Of a DNA stretch of 64,000 nt, positions 42,789 to 51,975 are shown piece after piece. Position numbers and translations under genes: made by a program. The notes beneath the pieces were generated by a model, which saw only the letters and a list, made by a program, of their open reading frames with translations, did no database searches and was not told the origin of the DNA. Positions within the stretch are counted from its first letter, which is position 1. Each line of letters opens with the position of its first letter. The DNA comes from Mucilaginibacter geliditolerans (GTDB lineage Bacteria > Bacteroidota > Bacteroidia > Sphingobacteriales > Sphingobacteriaceae), in contig NZ_JACHBY010000002.1 in the NCBI RefSeq assembly GCF_014200495.1, positions 682,001-746,000 of the forward strand, written 5' to 3'.

Positions 42789-44057
42789 ATGCCCCATATG
42801 AATATTAAGTTTCGCTTAATACTGATGAATTTCATGCAATTTTTTATATGGGGGGCCTGGTTACTTACAATTGGGGCCTATTGGTTTCAAAATAAGGGCT
42901 GGTCGGGCGCACAATTCGGGGCTATTTTCTCTACTATGGGTATTTCGGCCATATTTATGCCCGCCCTTACCGGTATTATTGCTGATAGATTTATTAATGC
43001 TGAAAAATTATATGGCATACTGCATATTTTAGGTGCATTAACTTTATCCAGCTTACCCCTGGTAAAAGATCCCACTACATTTTTTTGGGTGATATTGTTG
43101 AATATGATCTTCTATATGCCAACGCTATCATTATCAATAACAGTAGCTTATTCAGCGTTAAAAGGCAGCAATAAGGATGTTGTGATAGACTACCCTCCCA
43201 TCCGCATCTGGGGCACCATCGGCTTTATAGCCGCACTTTGGGTAGTAAGCCTTTCACACAATGAAACTTCTGTAAATCAGTTTTATATAGCCTCCGGGGT
43301 TGCGTTGGCATTGGGCATATATTCTTTTACACTTCCTAAGTGCCCGCCGCTTTTAAGCAAGGTAAGTAACAAGTCGTTCGTCAATCTATTAGGCTTAAAT
43401 GCTTTCGCATTGTTTAAGATCCCGAAATTTGCCATCTTCTTTGCATTCTCCCTTTTATTGGGTGCGGCTTTGCAGCTTACCAATGCATACGGGGATACTT
43501 TCATCCACGATTTTAAAAATGTCCCTGCTTACCAGGACCTGATCGCGGTAAAATATCCGGCTATTATCATGTCTATATCACAGGTATCTGAAACCTTGTT
43601 TATCCTGGCTATTCCGTTCTTCCTGCGTAAATTCGGCATCAAGTATGTAATGTTGTTCAGCATGCTGGCATGGGTGCTGCGCTTCGGACTTTTTGCGTTT
43701 AGCAATCCGGCAGGTGGACTATGGATGATCATTTTATCGTGCATAGTATACGGTATGGCCTTTGATTTCTTTAATATTTCGGGCTCTTTATTTGTTGAAA
43801 CACAAACAACTCCCGAAATTAGGGGCAGCGCGCAAGGCCTGTTCATGATGATGGTAAATGGTTTTGGGGCATTGTTCGGCAGTTTTACAAGCGGTGTAAT
43901 AATTGATAAGTTTTTCACCATGGCCGATCATACTAAAAACTGGCAGGGCATATGGCTTTGCTTTGCTGCTTACGCCCTGGTTATTGCTATTATATTTCCA
44001 TTTGTATTCAGGTATAAACATAATGCCGCGCTTGAACATGCTATACAACACGCATAA
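42789..44057 (+). CDS. Nucleoside:H+ symporter (NupG/MFS family)
   Basis: A 422-residue inner-membrane protein with about 12 helices (start MNIKFRLILMNFMQFFIWGAWLL). It contains the nucleoside-symporter signatures FSTMGISAIFMPALTGIIAD and IRIWGTIGFIA, and the ending helices GLFMMMVNGFGALFGS. It should import nucleosides with protons. The start at MPHMNIKF or at the second Met three codons later cannot be distinguished. It is 160 bases downstream of the nuclease gene in the same direction. Confidence 0.92.
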   Translation: MPHMNIKFRLILMNFMQFFIWGAWLLTIGAYWFQNKGWSGAQFGAIFSTMGISAIFMPALTGIIADRFINAEKLYGILHILGALTLSSLPLVKDPTTFFWVILLNMIFYMPTLSLSITVAYSALKGSNKDVVIDYPPIRIWGTIGFIAALWVVSLSHNETSVNQFYIASGVALALGIYSFTLPKCPPLLSKVSNKSFVNLLGLNAFALFKIPKFAIFFAFSLLLGAALQLTNAYGDTFIHDFKNVPAYQDLIAVKYPAIIMSISQVSETLFILAIPFFLRKFGIKYVMLFSMLAWVLRFGLFAFSNPAGGLWMIILSCIVYGMAFDFFNISGSLFVETQTTPEIRGSAQGLFMMMVNGFGALFGSFTSGVIIDKFFTMADHTKNWQGIWLCFAAYALVIAIIFPFVFRYKHNAALEHAIQHA

Positions 44058-44064
44058 TTGAACC

Positions 44065-45117
44065 ATGAAAAAACACTACCGTAAAGAAAACGATTGCCTT
44101 AACTGCGGAACTACATTGCAAGGTAAATTCTGTTATAATTGCGGCCAGGAGAACCTGGAGATAAAGGAAAGCTTTGGCCACATGATGAGCCATACCATAA
44201 GCGATTATTTCCACTTCGACGATCAGTTTTTTCATACGTTAAAACCACTTTTTCTTAAACCGGGTTTTCTCACCACCGAATACCTTGCTGGCCGCCGCGC
44301 ACGCTACCTGCACCCGGTAAAAATGTACATTTTCATAAGTTTGGTTTATTTCATTGTATTGTTTCAAACCGGGCATAATCCGGTAAAAGTAAATCACGTA
44401 ATTCCCGCTAAATCAACCGATGTTCAATTGTTGATCGATTCTATTGAAAAAGACCCTGATATACCTGCTTTTGCAAAAAATGAAGCTATTCGTGAGTTAA
44501 AAAAGGACACGCTAAAAAATGGCAAGGTTACAATTGAAGATGAAGATAAAAACTCTTCTAAATACTTCATGTCGCCAAAAAGTAACGATACCAGCTATAC
44601 TGCTTATTTAGCAGCTCAACAAAAACTCCCTGAGGATAAACAAGACGGCATTTTTTTGCGGCTATACAATAAAAAGGCATTTGCCTACAAAGCAGAATAT
44701 GGCGAACGTACCAAGGAAGTAATTCTTGAACAATTTAAGCATAACATGCCTAAAATGATGTTCCTGATGCTGCCCTTGTGCGCATTAATATTGATGATCG
44801 CGTTCTGGAACAACAGGAAATATTATGTTGAATACCTGATCTATTCCTTTCATCTGCATTGTTTTATATTCCTCTTCCTTACCATTATAATGGTATTGGA
44901 ATGGCTATATCCATCAAGCTGGAAAGGCGTAACAGGCTGGATCAACTTTTTCGCTACTATTATCGTTACCTGGTATATATACAAATCGCTTAAAGTTGTT
45001 TACCAGCGCAGCACATGGCGAACAATTACTAAACTGATAGGCGCATCATTTATGTATATGGTAGCCTTTATGTTTTGTATCCTGGTGGCTTTTTTAATTA
45101 CCGCAGCTCTGGCTTAG
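44065..45117 (+). CDS. DUF3667 domain membrane protein
   Basis: A 350-residue protein with an N-terminal zinc-ribbon-like cysteine cluster (CLNCGTTLQGKFCYNCGQ, residues about 11-28), then the DUF3667 pattern (HFDDQFFHTLKPLFLKPGFL, YLAGRRARYLHPVKMYIF). A soluble loop of about 120 residues follows, then four C-terminal membrane helices (about 225-350). Function is unknown. It starts 7 bases after the symporter stop, suggesting one transcript, and its stop overlaps that of the converging galactanase gene by three or four bases. Confidence 0.88.
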   Translation: MKKHYRKENDCLNCGTTLQGKFCYNCGQENLEIKESFGHMMSHTISDYFHFDDQFFHTLKPLFLKPGFLTTEYLAGRRARYLHPVKMYIFISLVYFIVLFQTGHNPVKVNHVIPAKSTDVQLLIDSIEKDPDIPAFAKNEAIRELKKDTLKNGKVTIEDEDKNSSKYFMSPKSNDTSYTAYLAAQQKLPEDKQDGIFLRLYNKKAFAYKAEYGERTKEVILEQFKHNMPKMMFLMLPLCALILMIAFWNNRKYYVEYLIYSFHLHCFIFLFLTIIMVLEWLYPSSWKGVTGWINFFATIIVTWYIYKSLKVVYQRSTWRTITKLIGASFMYMVAFMFCILVAFLITAALA

Positions 45118-46172
45118 TTTATGCCGAAAGCATCCAATGCAATAGTTGGTTTGCCCGTGGTATCAAATGCACCCAGGCCATAACTTAGCCAATTGTAGGC
45201 TTCAGGCTCCCAGTAAAATACGCCCAGGCCTTGCCCGTTAGCAACACCGTTTACTTTGGTGATAATATCTGTTAGAAAATCCCGAGTAGTTTGAGGCTGG
45301 TCAGTTTCCATGCCTACTTCCACTATCATTACGGGAGTGCCGTAACGTGCTATCATAGCATTTATATTGGTTAAACACTGAGTATCTAAAGTGCCGTAAT
45401 TTGCAGTTGTTGGGTATAAGGACATGCCGATAATATCCCATTTGGCACCATTAGCCTTTAAGCCGTCAAATAACCACTCATAAGTAGTATTATCATAGCC
45501 GTTTGCCAGGTGCACAATAACCTTTGTAGTACTGCTTACCGATTTAACAGCATTATAGCCACTAAGTACCAGCGCGGCAAAATTTGCCATATTGGTTGAT
45601 GCCTTACCATCATCCCATAGCATACCATTGCTTGTTTCGTTACCTATCTGCACCCAATCAGGTGTTATACCATTGGTTTGCAGGGTATCCATTACGTGTA
45701 CGGTATAATCATGCAGCGCAGTCACCAGGTCGGGAAAGGCAAGGCTTGCCCATGCAACAGGCTTGTTTTGGTCACCGGGATCGGCCCAGGTATCACTGTA
45801 ATGAAAATCGATCAATATCTTCATCCCCGCGTTTTTCGCACGTATTGCTTTCGCTACCAAATCAGCGGTGTTACACCAGCCACCAGTCGGGTTTACCCAT
45901 GCCCTTAGCCTGATGGAGTTCATGCCAATGCTTTTCATTAAAGCAAAAAGATCCTGTTGCTTGCCGGTTTTATCGTAAAACTTATAGTTTGATGCTTCCA
46001 TCTGGGTAACCCAGCTTATATCAGCCCCTTTAGCAAAGGTTGAGGCAACAACAGGTGCCTTATAAGTAGCTGTTGTGGTAGTAGTTTGCGTTGGTACAGA
46101 GCTGTTACTTTTTGAACAGTCAACATTCAAAAACAACAATACAACGGCGCTAAGCCATGCAGCTTTTCTCAT
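45114..46172 (-). CDS. Endo-beta-1,4-galactanase, GH53
   Basis: A 352-residue exported glycoside hydrolase. Residues 1-19 are a signal ending with Cys19 after LNVD, a possible but imperfect lipobox; a Ser/Thr-rich linker follows. The GH53 TIM barrel spans residues about 45-352 (FAKGADISWVTQMEA, SIRLRAWVNPTGGWCN, DFHYSDTWADPG). The acid/base is Glu179 in WVQIGNETSNGMLW and the nucleophile Glu285 in VMIVEVGMETD. It cleaves arabinogalactan type I/beta-1,4-galactan of plant pectin. It stands alone. Confidence 0.94.
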   Translation of the reverse strand: MRKAAWLSAVVLLFLNVDCSKSNSSVPTQTTTTTATYKAPVVASTFAKGADISWVTQMEASNYKFYDKTGKQQDLFALMKSIGMNSIRLRAWVNPTGGWCNTADLVAKAIRAKNAGMKILIDFHYSDTWADPGDQNKPVAWASLAFPDLVTALHDYTVHVMDTLQTNGITPDWVQIGNETSNGMLWDDGKASTNMANFAALVLSGYNAVKSVSSTTKVIVHLANGYDNTTYEWLFDGLKANGAKWDIIGMSLYPTTANYGTLDTQCLTNINAMIARYGTPVMIVEVGMETDQPQTTRDFLTDIITKVNGVANGQGLGVFYWEPEAYNWLSYGLGAFDTTGKPTIALDAFGIN

Positions 46173-46288
46173 TTTTAGGGGATATATTGTTTAATAATTG
46201 GTATAAACGATTAACACAAATGTAATAATTATTTACAATAACTGTAAATATTACACTTTATATGCATTTATACCAATTAAAAACAGCC

Positions 46289-46900
46289 CTAAAGCGAGAA
46301 TAGCTTGTAAGCCAGAGTGAGGCTAAACAGGTTAATACGGGTATGGGAATCATCCGCTGAACCGTATGCAACCTTGTCCAAACCTGCTTCATAGCGTAAG
46401 TCTATCGACAGGCTCCTGATATCAACCCCGCCGCCGAATTGCCATGCGTAGTTTTGATTTTTAAATTCCAGGGTACCTGCGTCATGTGCAGCATCAGAAA
46501 GTGTTTGGTCTTTATTTACGGCAAATGATATTACCGGACCGGTATAAAACCTTGCACCAAAGCCGAAGGCACCTATTTTACCACCAAACAATAAGGGCAG
46601 GTCAAGACTGGTAAACTTTACCTTATTGGTATATACCTGGTTATTGTCTGAATAAGAAGTATTAACATCCTTGCCTGTAAGATATAATTCAGGTTGAAAA
46701 TTAAAGCCTAATGCACCAAACCGGGCCCATACGCCGCCAACATAACCAGCCTGGTTACTGTTATTAAAAATGCCACTCTGGGGGAAAGCGGCTAAATTCA
46801 TGCCGCCTTTAACACCAAACTCAAAGTTTGGTATAACTTGCGCCGAGGCAAAACCTGTAAAAACTGAACAGATAAGCAGTGTAAGTATTATTTTTTTCAT
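46289..46900 (-). CDS. Outer-membrane beta-barrel protein (porin family)
   Basis: A 203-residue protein with a signal peptide (residues 1-20, ending ASA-Q) and an alternating-strand barrel pattern (FEFGVKGGMNLAAF, GGVWARFGALGFNFQPELYLTG, FGFGARFYTGPVISF, FQ/WQFGGGVDIRSLSIDLRYEAG), ending in an aromatic-rich strand LTLAYKLFSL. It is of the PorT/OmpW-like small-barrel group. ATG 46900 was chosen because it places the signal peptide first; the upstream start adds six residues. Its function cannot be told. Confidence 0.82.
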   Translation of the reverse strand: MKKIILTLLICSVFTGFASAQVIPNFEFGVKGGMNLAAFPQSGIFNNSNQAGYVGGVWARFGALGFNFQPELYLTGKDVNTSYSDNNQVYTNKVKFTSLDLPLLFGGKIGAFGFGARFYTGPVISFAVNKDQTLSDAAHDAGTLEFKNQNYAWQFGGGVDIRSLSIDLRYEAGLDKVAYGSADDSHTRINLFSLTLAYKLFSL

Positions 46901-47104
46901 AGGGTACTTTTTATACAATAACGAATAAAATGGGATTTTTGTGTTTGCCTGCCGATATAAATTATCATTTGAGATAACAAACCGCTATAAACTGGAAATA
47001 TCCGGTTTATGTTAAAATCTATTAACACAAACCGGATATCTGGATGTAAAATCTGCGATAAATGTATAAATTTTTAATTAATGCAAACGGTTTGTTTAAA
47101 AAAA

Positions 47105-48427
47105 TTAAAAAGATAATTTACCCTGGTAATAATCCAGTACTTTACTGTAAATAAAGTAATCATAACGAGCGCTGATAAGGTTTAGATTAGCGGCATCCAT
47201 GTTATTTTTTGAGGTGATATAATCAACCGATGTAAGCACACCTGCTTCATAGCGGATCTTTGAGATCCTGAAGCTTTCAGAATATGCTTTTGACTCTTCA
47301 TCCAACGCCTGGTACTTATTATAAGCAGCCATCATGTTGTAATAGGCTTGTTCAACATTTTGCCTTAAAGTTATTTTTGTATTTTCCTCAACGTATTGAT
47401 AGTTCAGCAGATCAAGCTTGGCCAATGAAACCTGATTCTTTTTAAAATGGTTGGTAAAAATGGGGATATTCAGGCCCAGTTGCGCATAAGTACCATAGTT
47501 GTTTTTAAACTGATTGGTATAGCTAATAGGGTTTGAATTGGTGTAGTTTGTATTTATCCCATACCCAAGCGCCAACGACGGGAATAATAAACCTTTATAA
47601 TATTTCACCTCTTTTTCGGCACTCTGGCGCATTAAAGTTGCTGCTTTAACATCTGCCAATTGTTCCAATGCTGTTTGGTATACCTGATCGGGCAACACAT
47701 CCTTATCCCCTCTCAGGTCCTCCGCGTTCAGTGGCTGCAGTTCTGCGTCGCGCTTATATGATATGTTCATTACCTGGAATAAGTTCAGCATAGCTGAACT
47801 ACGTGAGTTTTGGGCCGTTACCACATTAACATTGCTTGCCTGTAACAGGCCCCGCTGATCGTATACATCTGATGCCAGTTTATTAGCACCCTCTTTTTCT
47901 AATATCTCCACCCTATCGGCACCTTCTTTGGCAACAGACAGTTGGCTTTTAGTTTGATTTAAAATAGCCTCGGCATCCAATACCTGCAGGTAACTGGTTA
48001 TAACAGTTACGGTAACTATATCCTTTGCCGCCTGGTAAGCCATTTTACCCGACTGGTAGGCCAATGAAGCCTGCTTAATAGCGTTTTGAAGCGCCAGCCC
48101 ATTAAACACAGTTACCCCACCAGATAAACCATAATTATCAGATGTAACCGCCTGGTTGATATAAGTATTGGTAACAGGGTTAATTGCACGGCCTGTGCTC
48201 AACTCGCGCGATATTCCACCGCTTACTGTGGGTATAAGATTGTCTTTCGCCTGTACATAGCCTATGCGTGCCCGCTCGGCAGTTATGGCGCTTTGTTGTA
48301 CGGTTAGATTATTTTTTATAGCAGTATCCAAACACTGCTGCAGTGTTATTATATTACTTTGTTGTTGCGCGTGCGCATTAAAACCAAGTGCCAGTAAAAA
48401 AATTATGCTGTAGTTACGGAGTGACAT
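47105..48427 (-). CDS. TolC-family outer-membrane efflux protein
   Basis: A 440-residue protein. Residues 1-20 are a signal peptide ending AHA-Q. The two OEP repeats (long coiled-coil helices plus beta-strands) start at ITLQQCLDTAIKNNLTVQQ and at residues about 225-425. It should form the trimeric outer-membrane channel for the ABC ATPase and permeases just upstream in the same transcript direction (48454-64000). No periplasmic adaptor (HlyD/MacA) is visible between or beside them. Confidence 0.93.
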   Translation of the reverse strand: MSLRNYSIIFLLALGFNAHAQQQSNIITLQQCLDTAIKNNLTVQQSAITAERARIGYVQAKDNLIPTVSGGISRELSTGRAINPVTNTYINQAVTSDNYGLSGGVTVFNGLALQNAIKQASLAYQSGKMAYQAAKDIVTVTVITSYLQVLDAEAILNQTKSQLSVAKEGADRVEILEKEGANKLASDVYDQRGLLQASNVNVVTAQNSRSSAMLNLFQVMNISYKRDAELQPLNAEDLRGDKDVLPDQVYQTALEQLADVKAATLMRQSAEKEVKYYKGLLFPSLALGYGINTNYTNSNPISYTNQFKNNYGTYAQLGLNIPIFTNHFKKNQVSLAKLDLLNYQYVEENTKITLRQNVEQAYYNMMAAYNKYQALDEESKAYSESFRISKIRYEAGVLTSVDYITSKNNMDAANLNLISARYDYFIYSKVLDYYQGKLSF

Positions 48428-48453
48428 TTTTATGTTGATATTTTTATAATTGC

Positions 48454-49131
48454 TCAGAATTTTTTTGATGACTCTATCCTGCCGTCTAAAAGATTAATGA
48501 TACGGCTGCCGTATTCTGCATTTTTTTCGGAGTGTGTCACCTGTATAATGGTTACGCCATCTTCCTTATTCAATTTCCTGAATAGCTCCATAATCTCTTC
48601 GCCTTGTTTTGAGTTAAGGTTACCGGTAGGCTCATCAGCCAATAATAATTTAGGTTTTGCTATCAGCGCACGGGCTATACCTACCAGTTGCTGCTGGCCG
48701 CCTGATAATTGCGCCGGGAACAGATCTTTTTTACCTACTATCTGAAAACGGTCAAGCATATCGGCTACCATTGCCTTGCGTTCAGCTCCTTTAAAATCCT
48801 GGTAAATAAGCGGGGTCTCGATGTTTTCATAAACGGTAAGCTCATCAATTAAATGGTAAGCCTGGAAAACAAAACCGATATATTTTTTATACAAAGCCGA
48901 GCGCTGTTTGTCTTTAAGCTGATGCACGGCTTCATTCACAAAATAATGATAGCCATCTGTTGGCTCATCAAGCATGCCGATGATATTTAAAAGCGTTGAT
49001 TTGCCCGAACCTGACGGCCCCATAATGGAAACAAACTCGCCTTCATCAATATCAAGGCTGATATCATTAATTACAAAATTCTTGTTTCCGCCGTTTTGGT
49101 AGTATTTTGAAATATGCTGAAGTGATAACAT
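48454..49131 (-). CDS. ABC transporter ATP-binding protein (MacB/LolD type)
   Basis: A 225-residue ATPase with all motifs: Walker A GPSGSGKST (residues 38-46), Q-loop FVFQ at 87-90, signature LSGGQQQ (142-148), Walker B LLLADEP (162-168) with Glu167, and the switch His in VTHSE. It is closest to the LolD/MacB/FtsE group, which powers FtsX-like permeases by mechanotransmission. It lies between the array of at least six permeases and the TolC-type gene, all on the minus strand, so a single ATPase probably serves several permeases. Its stop is 26 bases from the TolC start. Confidence 0.95.
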   Translation of the reverse strand: MLSLQHISKYYQNGGNKNFVINDISLDIDEGEFVSIMGPSGSGKSTLLNIIGMLDEPTDGYHYFVNEAVHQLKDKQRSALYKKYIGFVFQAYHLIDELTVYENIETPLIYQDFKGAERKAMVADMLDRFQIVGKKDLFPAQLSGGQQQLVGIARALIAKPKLLLADEPTGNLNSKQGEEIMELFRKLNKEDGVTIIQVTHSEKNAEYGSRIINLLDGRIESSKKF

Positions 49132-49311
49132 TTAATTATTTATTGATTTTTAAATTACTGAATCTAGCAATATTAGCTTGAATAACATACCAAAGTTATA
49201 AATCGCTAAATATCAACATATTAAAAGATATTCTTCAACTAAAAACTGTTCGCTTACGTAACATGCAGCGTACGGTTATGATACAGTTGGCTGCGCATCA
49301 TTGGTTTATTG

Positions 49312-49403
49312 GTTCACTGGTTCATTAGTTCATTAGTAATGTAGCGGTAAAATGAACCAACCTAACAAAGTGCTAAGACCAATGAACTAATGAACCAGTG
49401 AAC
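49312..49403. repeat. Short-word inverted repeat between permease and ATPase genes
   Basis: Arms of 23 bases (49312-49334 and 49381-49403) pair perfectly around a 46-base loop. They are built of GTTCA-C/T-T words (GTTCATTAGTTCATT). The right arm lies 12 bases beyond the permease stop codon. Confidence 0.92.
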
Positions 49404-49414
49404 TAATGAACAAT

Positions 49415-51874
49415 TTATTCCGAACGCAAGCTTTTAACCGGGTTTGCGATAGCTGCTTTTACCGTTTGGAAACCTGACGTAAATACAGCCAGTATCAGCA
49501 TACCTGCGCCGCTTGCGGCAAATATCCACCAGCTGATGGAGGTTCTGTCCGCAAAGCTTTGCATCCATTTATTCATGGCCCACCAGGCGGCAGGGGTTAC
49601 AATAACAAAGGCTAAAAGGATAAGCATTATCACTTCGGTTGATAGCAAGGTTACTATTTGTGCTACTGATGCGCCAAGCACCTTCCGCACCCCTATTTCC
49701 TTAGTTCGCTGGTTGGTGGTATAAATAGCCAAGCCAAGTAAACCCAAACAGCTGATAAATATAGACAAGCCTGTTGCCCAGGTAAGCAAGGTTGAGGTAT
49801 GCTGCTCGCTTTCATAGAACTTTTTAATGCTCGCATCAAAAAACTGGTAGTCAAAATCATCCTCCGGATAAACCTGTTTATAATATGCCCCCATTTGAGC
49901 AATCGCTTTTTTCCATTCAGCCCCGTCTGCAGTCTCCGGTTTTAAGGCCAGGTGAAATGTTCCATTCTGATAGATAGAAGTGCTGGTAAGTATGGCTATA
50001 GGCACTATAGGTGTATGCAGCGATCCTTGGTTAAAGTCAGCCACTACGCCAACAATTTGCATGGCCTTATCACCATTAAATTTATCTATCTGCTTGCCAA
50101 CAGCAGCATTAGGGCTTTTAAACCCAAGCAGCCGCGCATAATTGGCATTGATGAGAAAGGCTTTTGAAGTATCGGTACTGCGAAGGTTACGGCCTGCCAA
50201 CAGTTTAATATTATATACTTTTATATAATTCTCATCTCCAAATTTTTCCTGAAGATCTATTTTGGTTTCCTTTTTTCCATCTTTATAAGTAGCCTCTGTT
50301 GAGTTGGTATTATTTGAAGATGGTGGCGTATTACCTCCTACGCTTATTTGATCAACCTGAGGAATAGACCGCAGCTTATTTAAAAACACATCCCTTTTAC
50401 TGGTACTCCTGTCCTTCCATGGCGTATTGATGATCAGGATAGCATCCTTTTTAAAGCCCATATCCTTATTAATGGCATAATAAATTTGTTTACTAACCAA
50501 TATTGTGGCCATTATAAAAAATTGAGCGATAACAAACTGGGTAACAGTTAATGATTTACGCAGATAAGCATTCCGCGTTTTGCTGCTGTTTGAGCTTGCT
50601 TGATTTTTAAGTACCAGTACAGGCTTATATCCCGATAACAATATAGCAGGATAAAACCCTGATAAAAGACTCATCACAATGATTAATGCCAGCAAAAACA
50701 ATATAACATGCGGCTGGGCCAAAAAGCTGACTTTGATACCGGGTGGGATAAAATCAGTAAAAAGCTTCAGGATGATGGGTGCAAGCCCTATAGAGATAAT
50801 TACCGCGATGAGCGTTATTAAAAATGTTTCGCTTAAAAATTGTACCACTAACTGCTTACGGCTGCTGCCCATAGTTTTACGGATGCCGATCTCTTTAGCC
50901 CTTTGTGTTGCCTGTGCCGTGGTTAAATTAACAAAGTTTATACAACCTAATATCAATAAAAAGGCTGCTATAATTAACAAACCGTACAAGGTTGTTTTAT
51001 TAGCCTGGTGCTCACTATCAAAAGCGCCATATTTTTCATTAAAATGCAGGTCGTTTAATGGCTGCAGACTAAAGCCACCTGTATTACCCTTTTCCTCTTT
51101 AAAATTTTTATTAAGCAGGGCTGTCATTTGCTTTTCAACATGCGCAATATTTGTTTTGGCTGATAACTTCACAAATAGCTGTGATTGTGATGTTGTAGAG
51201 CCCCAGTTGGTTAGTTGCAACTGATCTTTTATAGTGGCATTGGCAGCATTGGTGCTATAGGATATAAAATCGTGAAACGTAAAATCGGTATTTTGCTTTA
51301 TGGTTTCCACAATACCGGCAACAGCTGTTTTTATGGTATCATAAGTAACAATTTTCCCTATCATCTGATCATACGATAGGGCTGGAAAATATTTTTTAGC
51401 CTGATCAGAAGTAAGCACTACATGATTAGGTGTGTTTAAGGCTGATACCGATCCGGCCAGCCATTTATAATCAAATATTTTAAAGTATTGCTGATCCGCC
51501 AGTATCACGTTATCCTCATTCTTAAACTTAACAGGCACATTACCTTTACCCGGCACAAACACATTGGGTTGATATAGCATGTAAAAAGGCGCGGTGGCTT
51601 CAACACCTGTAACCTGGCTGCGAACAGCCCCGGCTAGCGGACCACAAACACCGCTGTTGTAACCTGTTTGACCTGAATACGAATAGTGGGTAACCACACG
51701 ATAAATGCGATTGCCATCAGGCTGAAATTTATCGAACGTAAAATCAAAATGAACGATGAGGTAAATTACCAGCGCCGCGCTGATACCTATGGACAGGCCT
51801 ATAACATTGATCAGCGTAAACAGCTTGTGCCGCCAAAAACCCCGGAATGCAATTTTAAAATAGTTTCTTATCAT
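49415..51874 (-). CDS. Large FtsX/MacB-type ABC permease, array member 1
   Basis: An 819-residue inner-membrane protein, the permease nearest the ATPase gene. The N-terminal helix is at about residues 17-42, a MacB_PCD periplasmic domain follows, then a helix cluster at about 290-430 with RAKEIGIRKTMGSS, one helix near 440, a second periplasmic domain, and three C-terminal helices from about 695 with RTKEIGVRKVLGA. The end is ANPVKSLRSE. Two FtsX units in one chain make each protein equivalent to a permease dimer (family knowledge), expected to pair with two copies of the ATPase. Confidence 0.94.
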   Translation of the reverse strand: MIRNYFKIAFRGFWRHKLFTLINVIGLSIGISAALVIYLIVHFDFTFDKFQPDGNRIYRVVTHYSYSGQTGYNSGVCGPLAGAVRSQVTGVEATAPFYMLYQPNVFVPGKGNVPVKFKNEDNVILADQQYFKIFDYKWLAGSVSALNTPNHVVLTSDQAKKYFPALSYDQMIGKIVTYDTIKTAVAGIVETIKQNTDFTFHDFISYSTNAANATIKDQLQLTNWGSTTSQSQLFVKLSAKTNIAHVEKQMTALLNKNFKEEKGNTGGFSLQPLNDLHFNEKYGAFDSEHQANKTTLYGLLIIAAFLLILGCINFVNLTTAQATQRAKEIGIRKTMGSSRKQLVVQFLSETFLITLIAVIISIGLAPIILKLFTDFIPPGIKVSFLAQPHVILFLLALIIVMSLLSGFYPAILLSGYKPVLVLKNQASSNSSKTRNAYLRKSLTVTQFVIAQFFIMATILVSKQIYYAINKDMGFKKDAILIINTPWKDRSTSKRDVFLNKLRSIPQVDQISVGGNTPPSSNNTNSTEATYKDGKKETKIDLQEKFGDENYIKVYNIKLLAGRNLRSTDTSKAFLINANYARLLGFKSPNAAVGKQIDKFNGDKAMQIVGVVADFNQGSLHTPIVPIAILTSTSIYQNGTFHLALKPETADGAEWKKAIAQMGAYYKQVYPEDDFDYQFFDASIKKFYESEQHTSTLLTWATGLSIFISCLGLLGLAIYTTNQRTKEIGVRKVLGASVAQIVTLLSTEVIMLILLAFVIVTPAAWWAMNKWMQSFADRTSISWWIFAASGAGMLILAVFTSGFQTVKAAIANPVKSLRSE

Positions 51875-51884
51875 TTCTTTTAGT

Positions 51885-51973
51885 CATTAGTCATTTTACT
51901 TCGTGTCATTGGTCATTGTGTCATTAGCTTCGTTGTCATTCTTTCACTAATGACAAATGACTCAATGACCAAT
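51885..51973. repeat. Short-word inverted repeat between permease genes 1 and 2
   Basis: The words GTCATT-A/G-G on the left pair loosely with CCAATGAC/CTAATGAC words on the right; 22 bases at 51906-51927 pair with few mismatches to about 51947-51975. The words here are GTCATT, not GTTCATT as in the next gaps. Confidence 0.8.
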
Positions 51974-51975
51974 GA

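Noticed and set aside
50679..51224. 181-codon plus-strand frame inside permease 1
   Set aside because: It lies fully inside a well-supported membrane protein gene on the other strand and has no family features.
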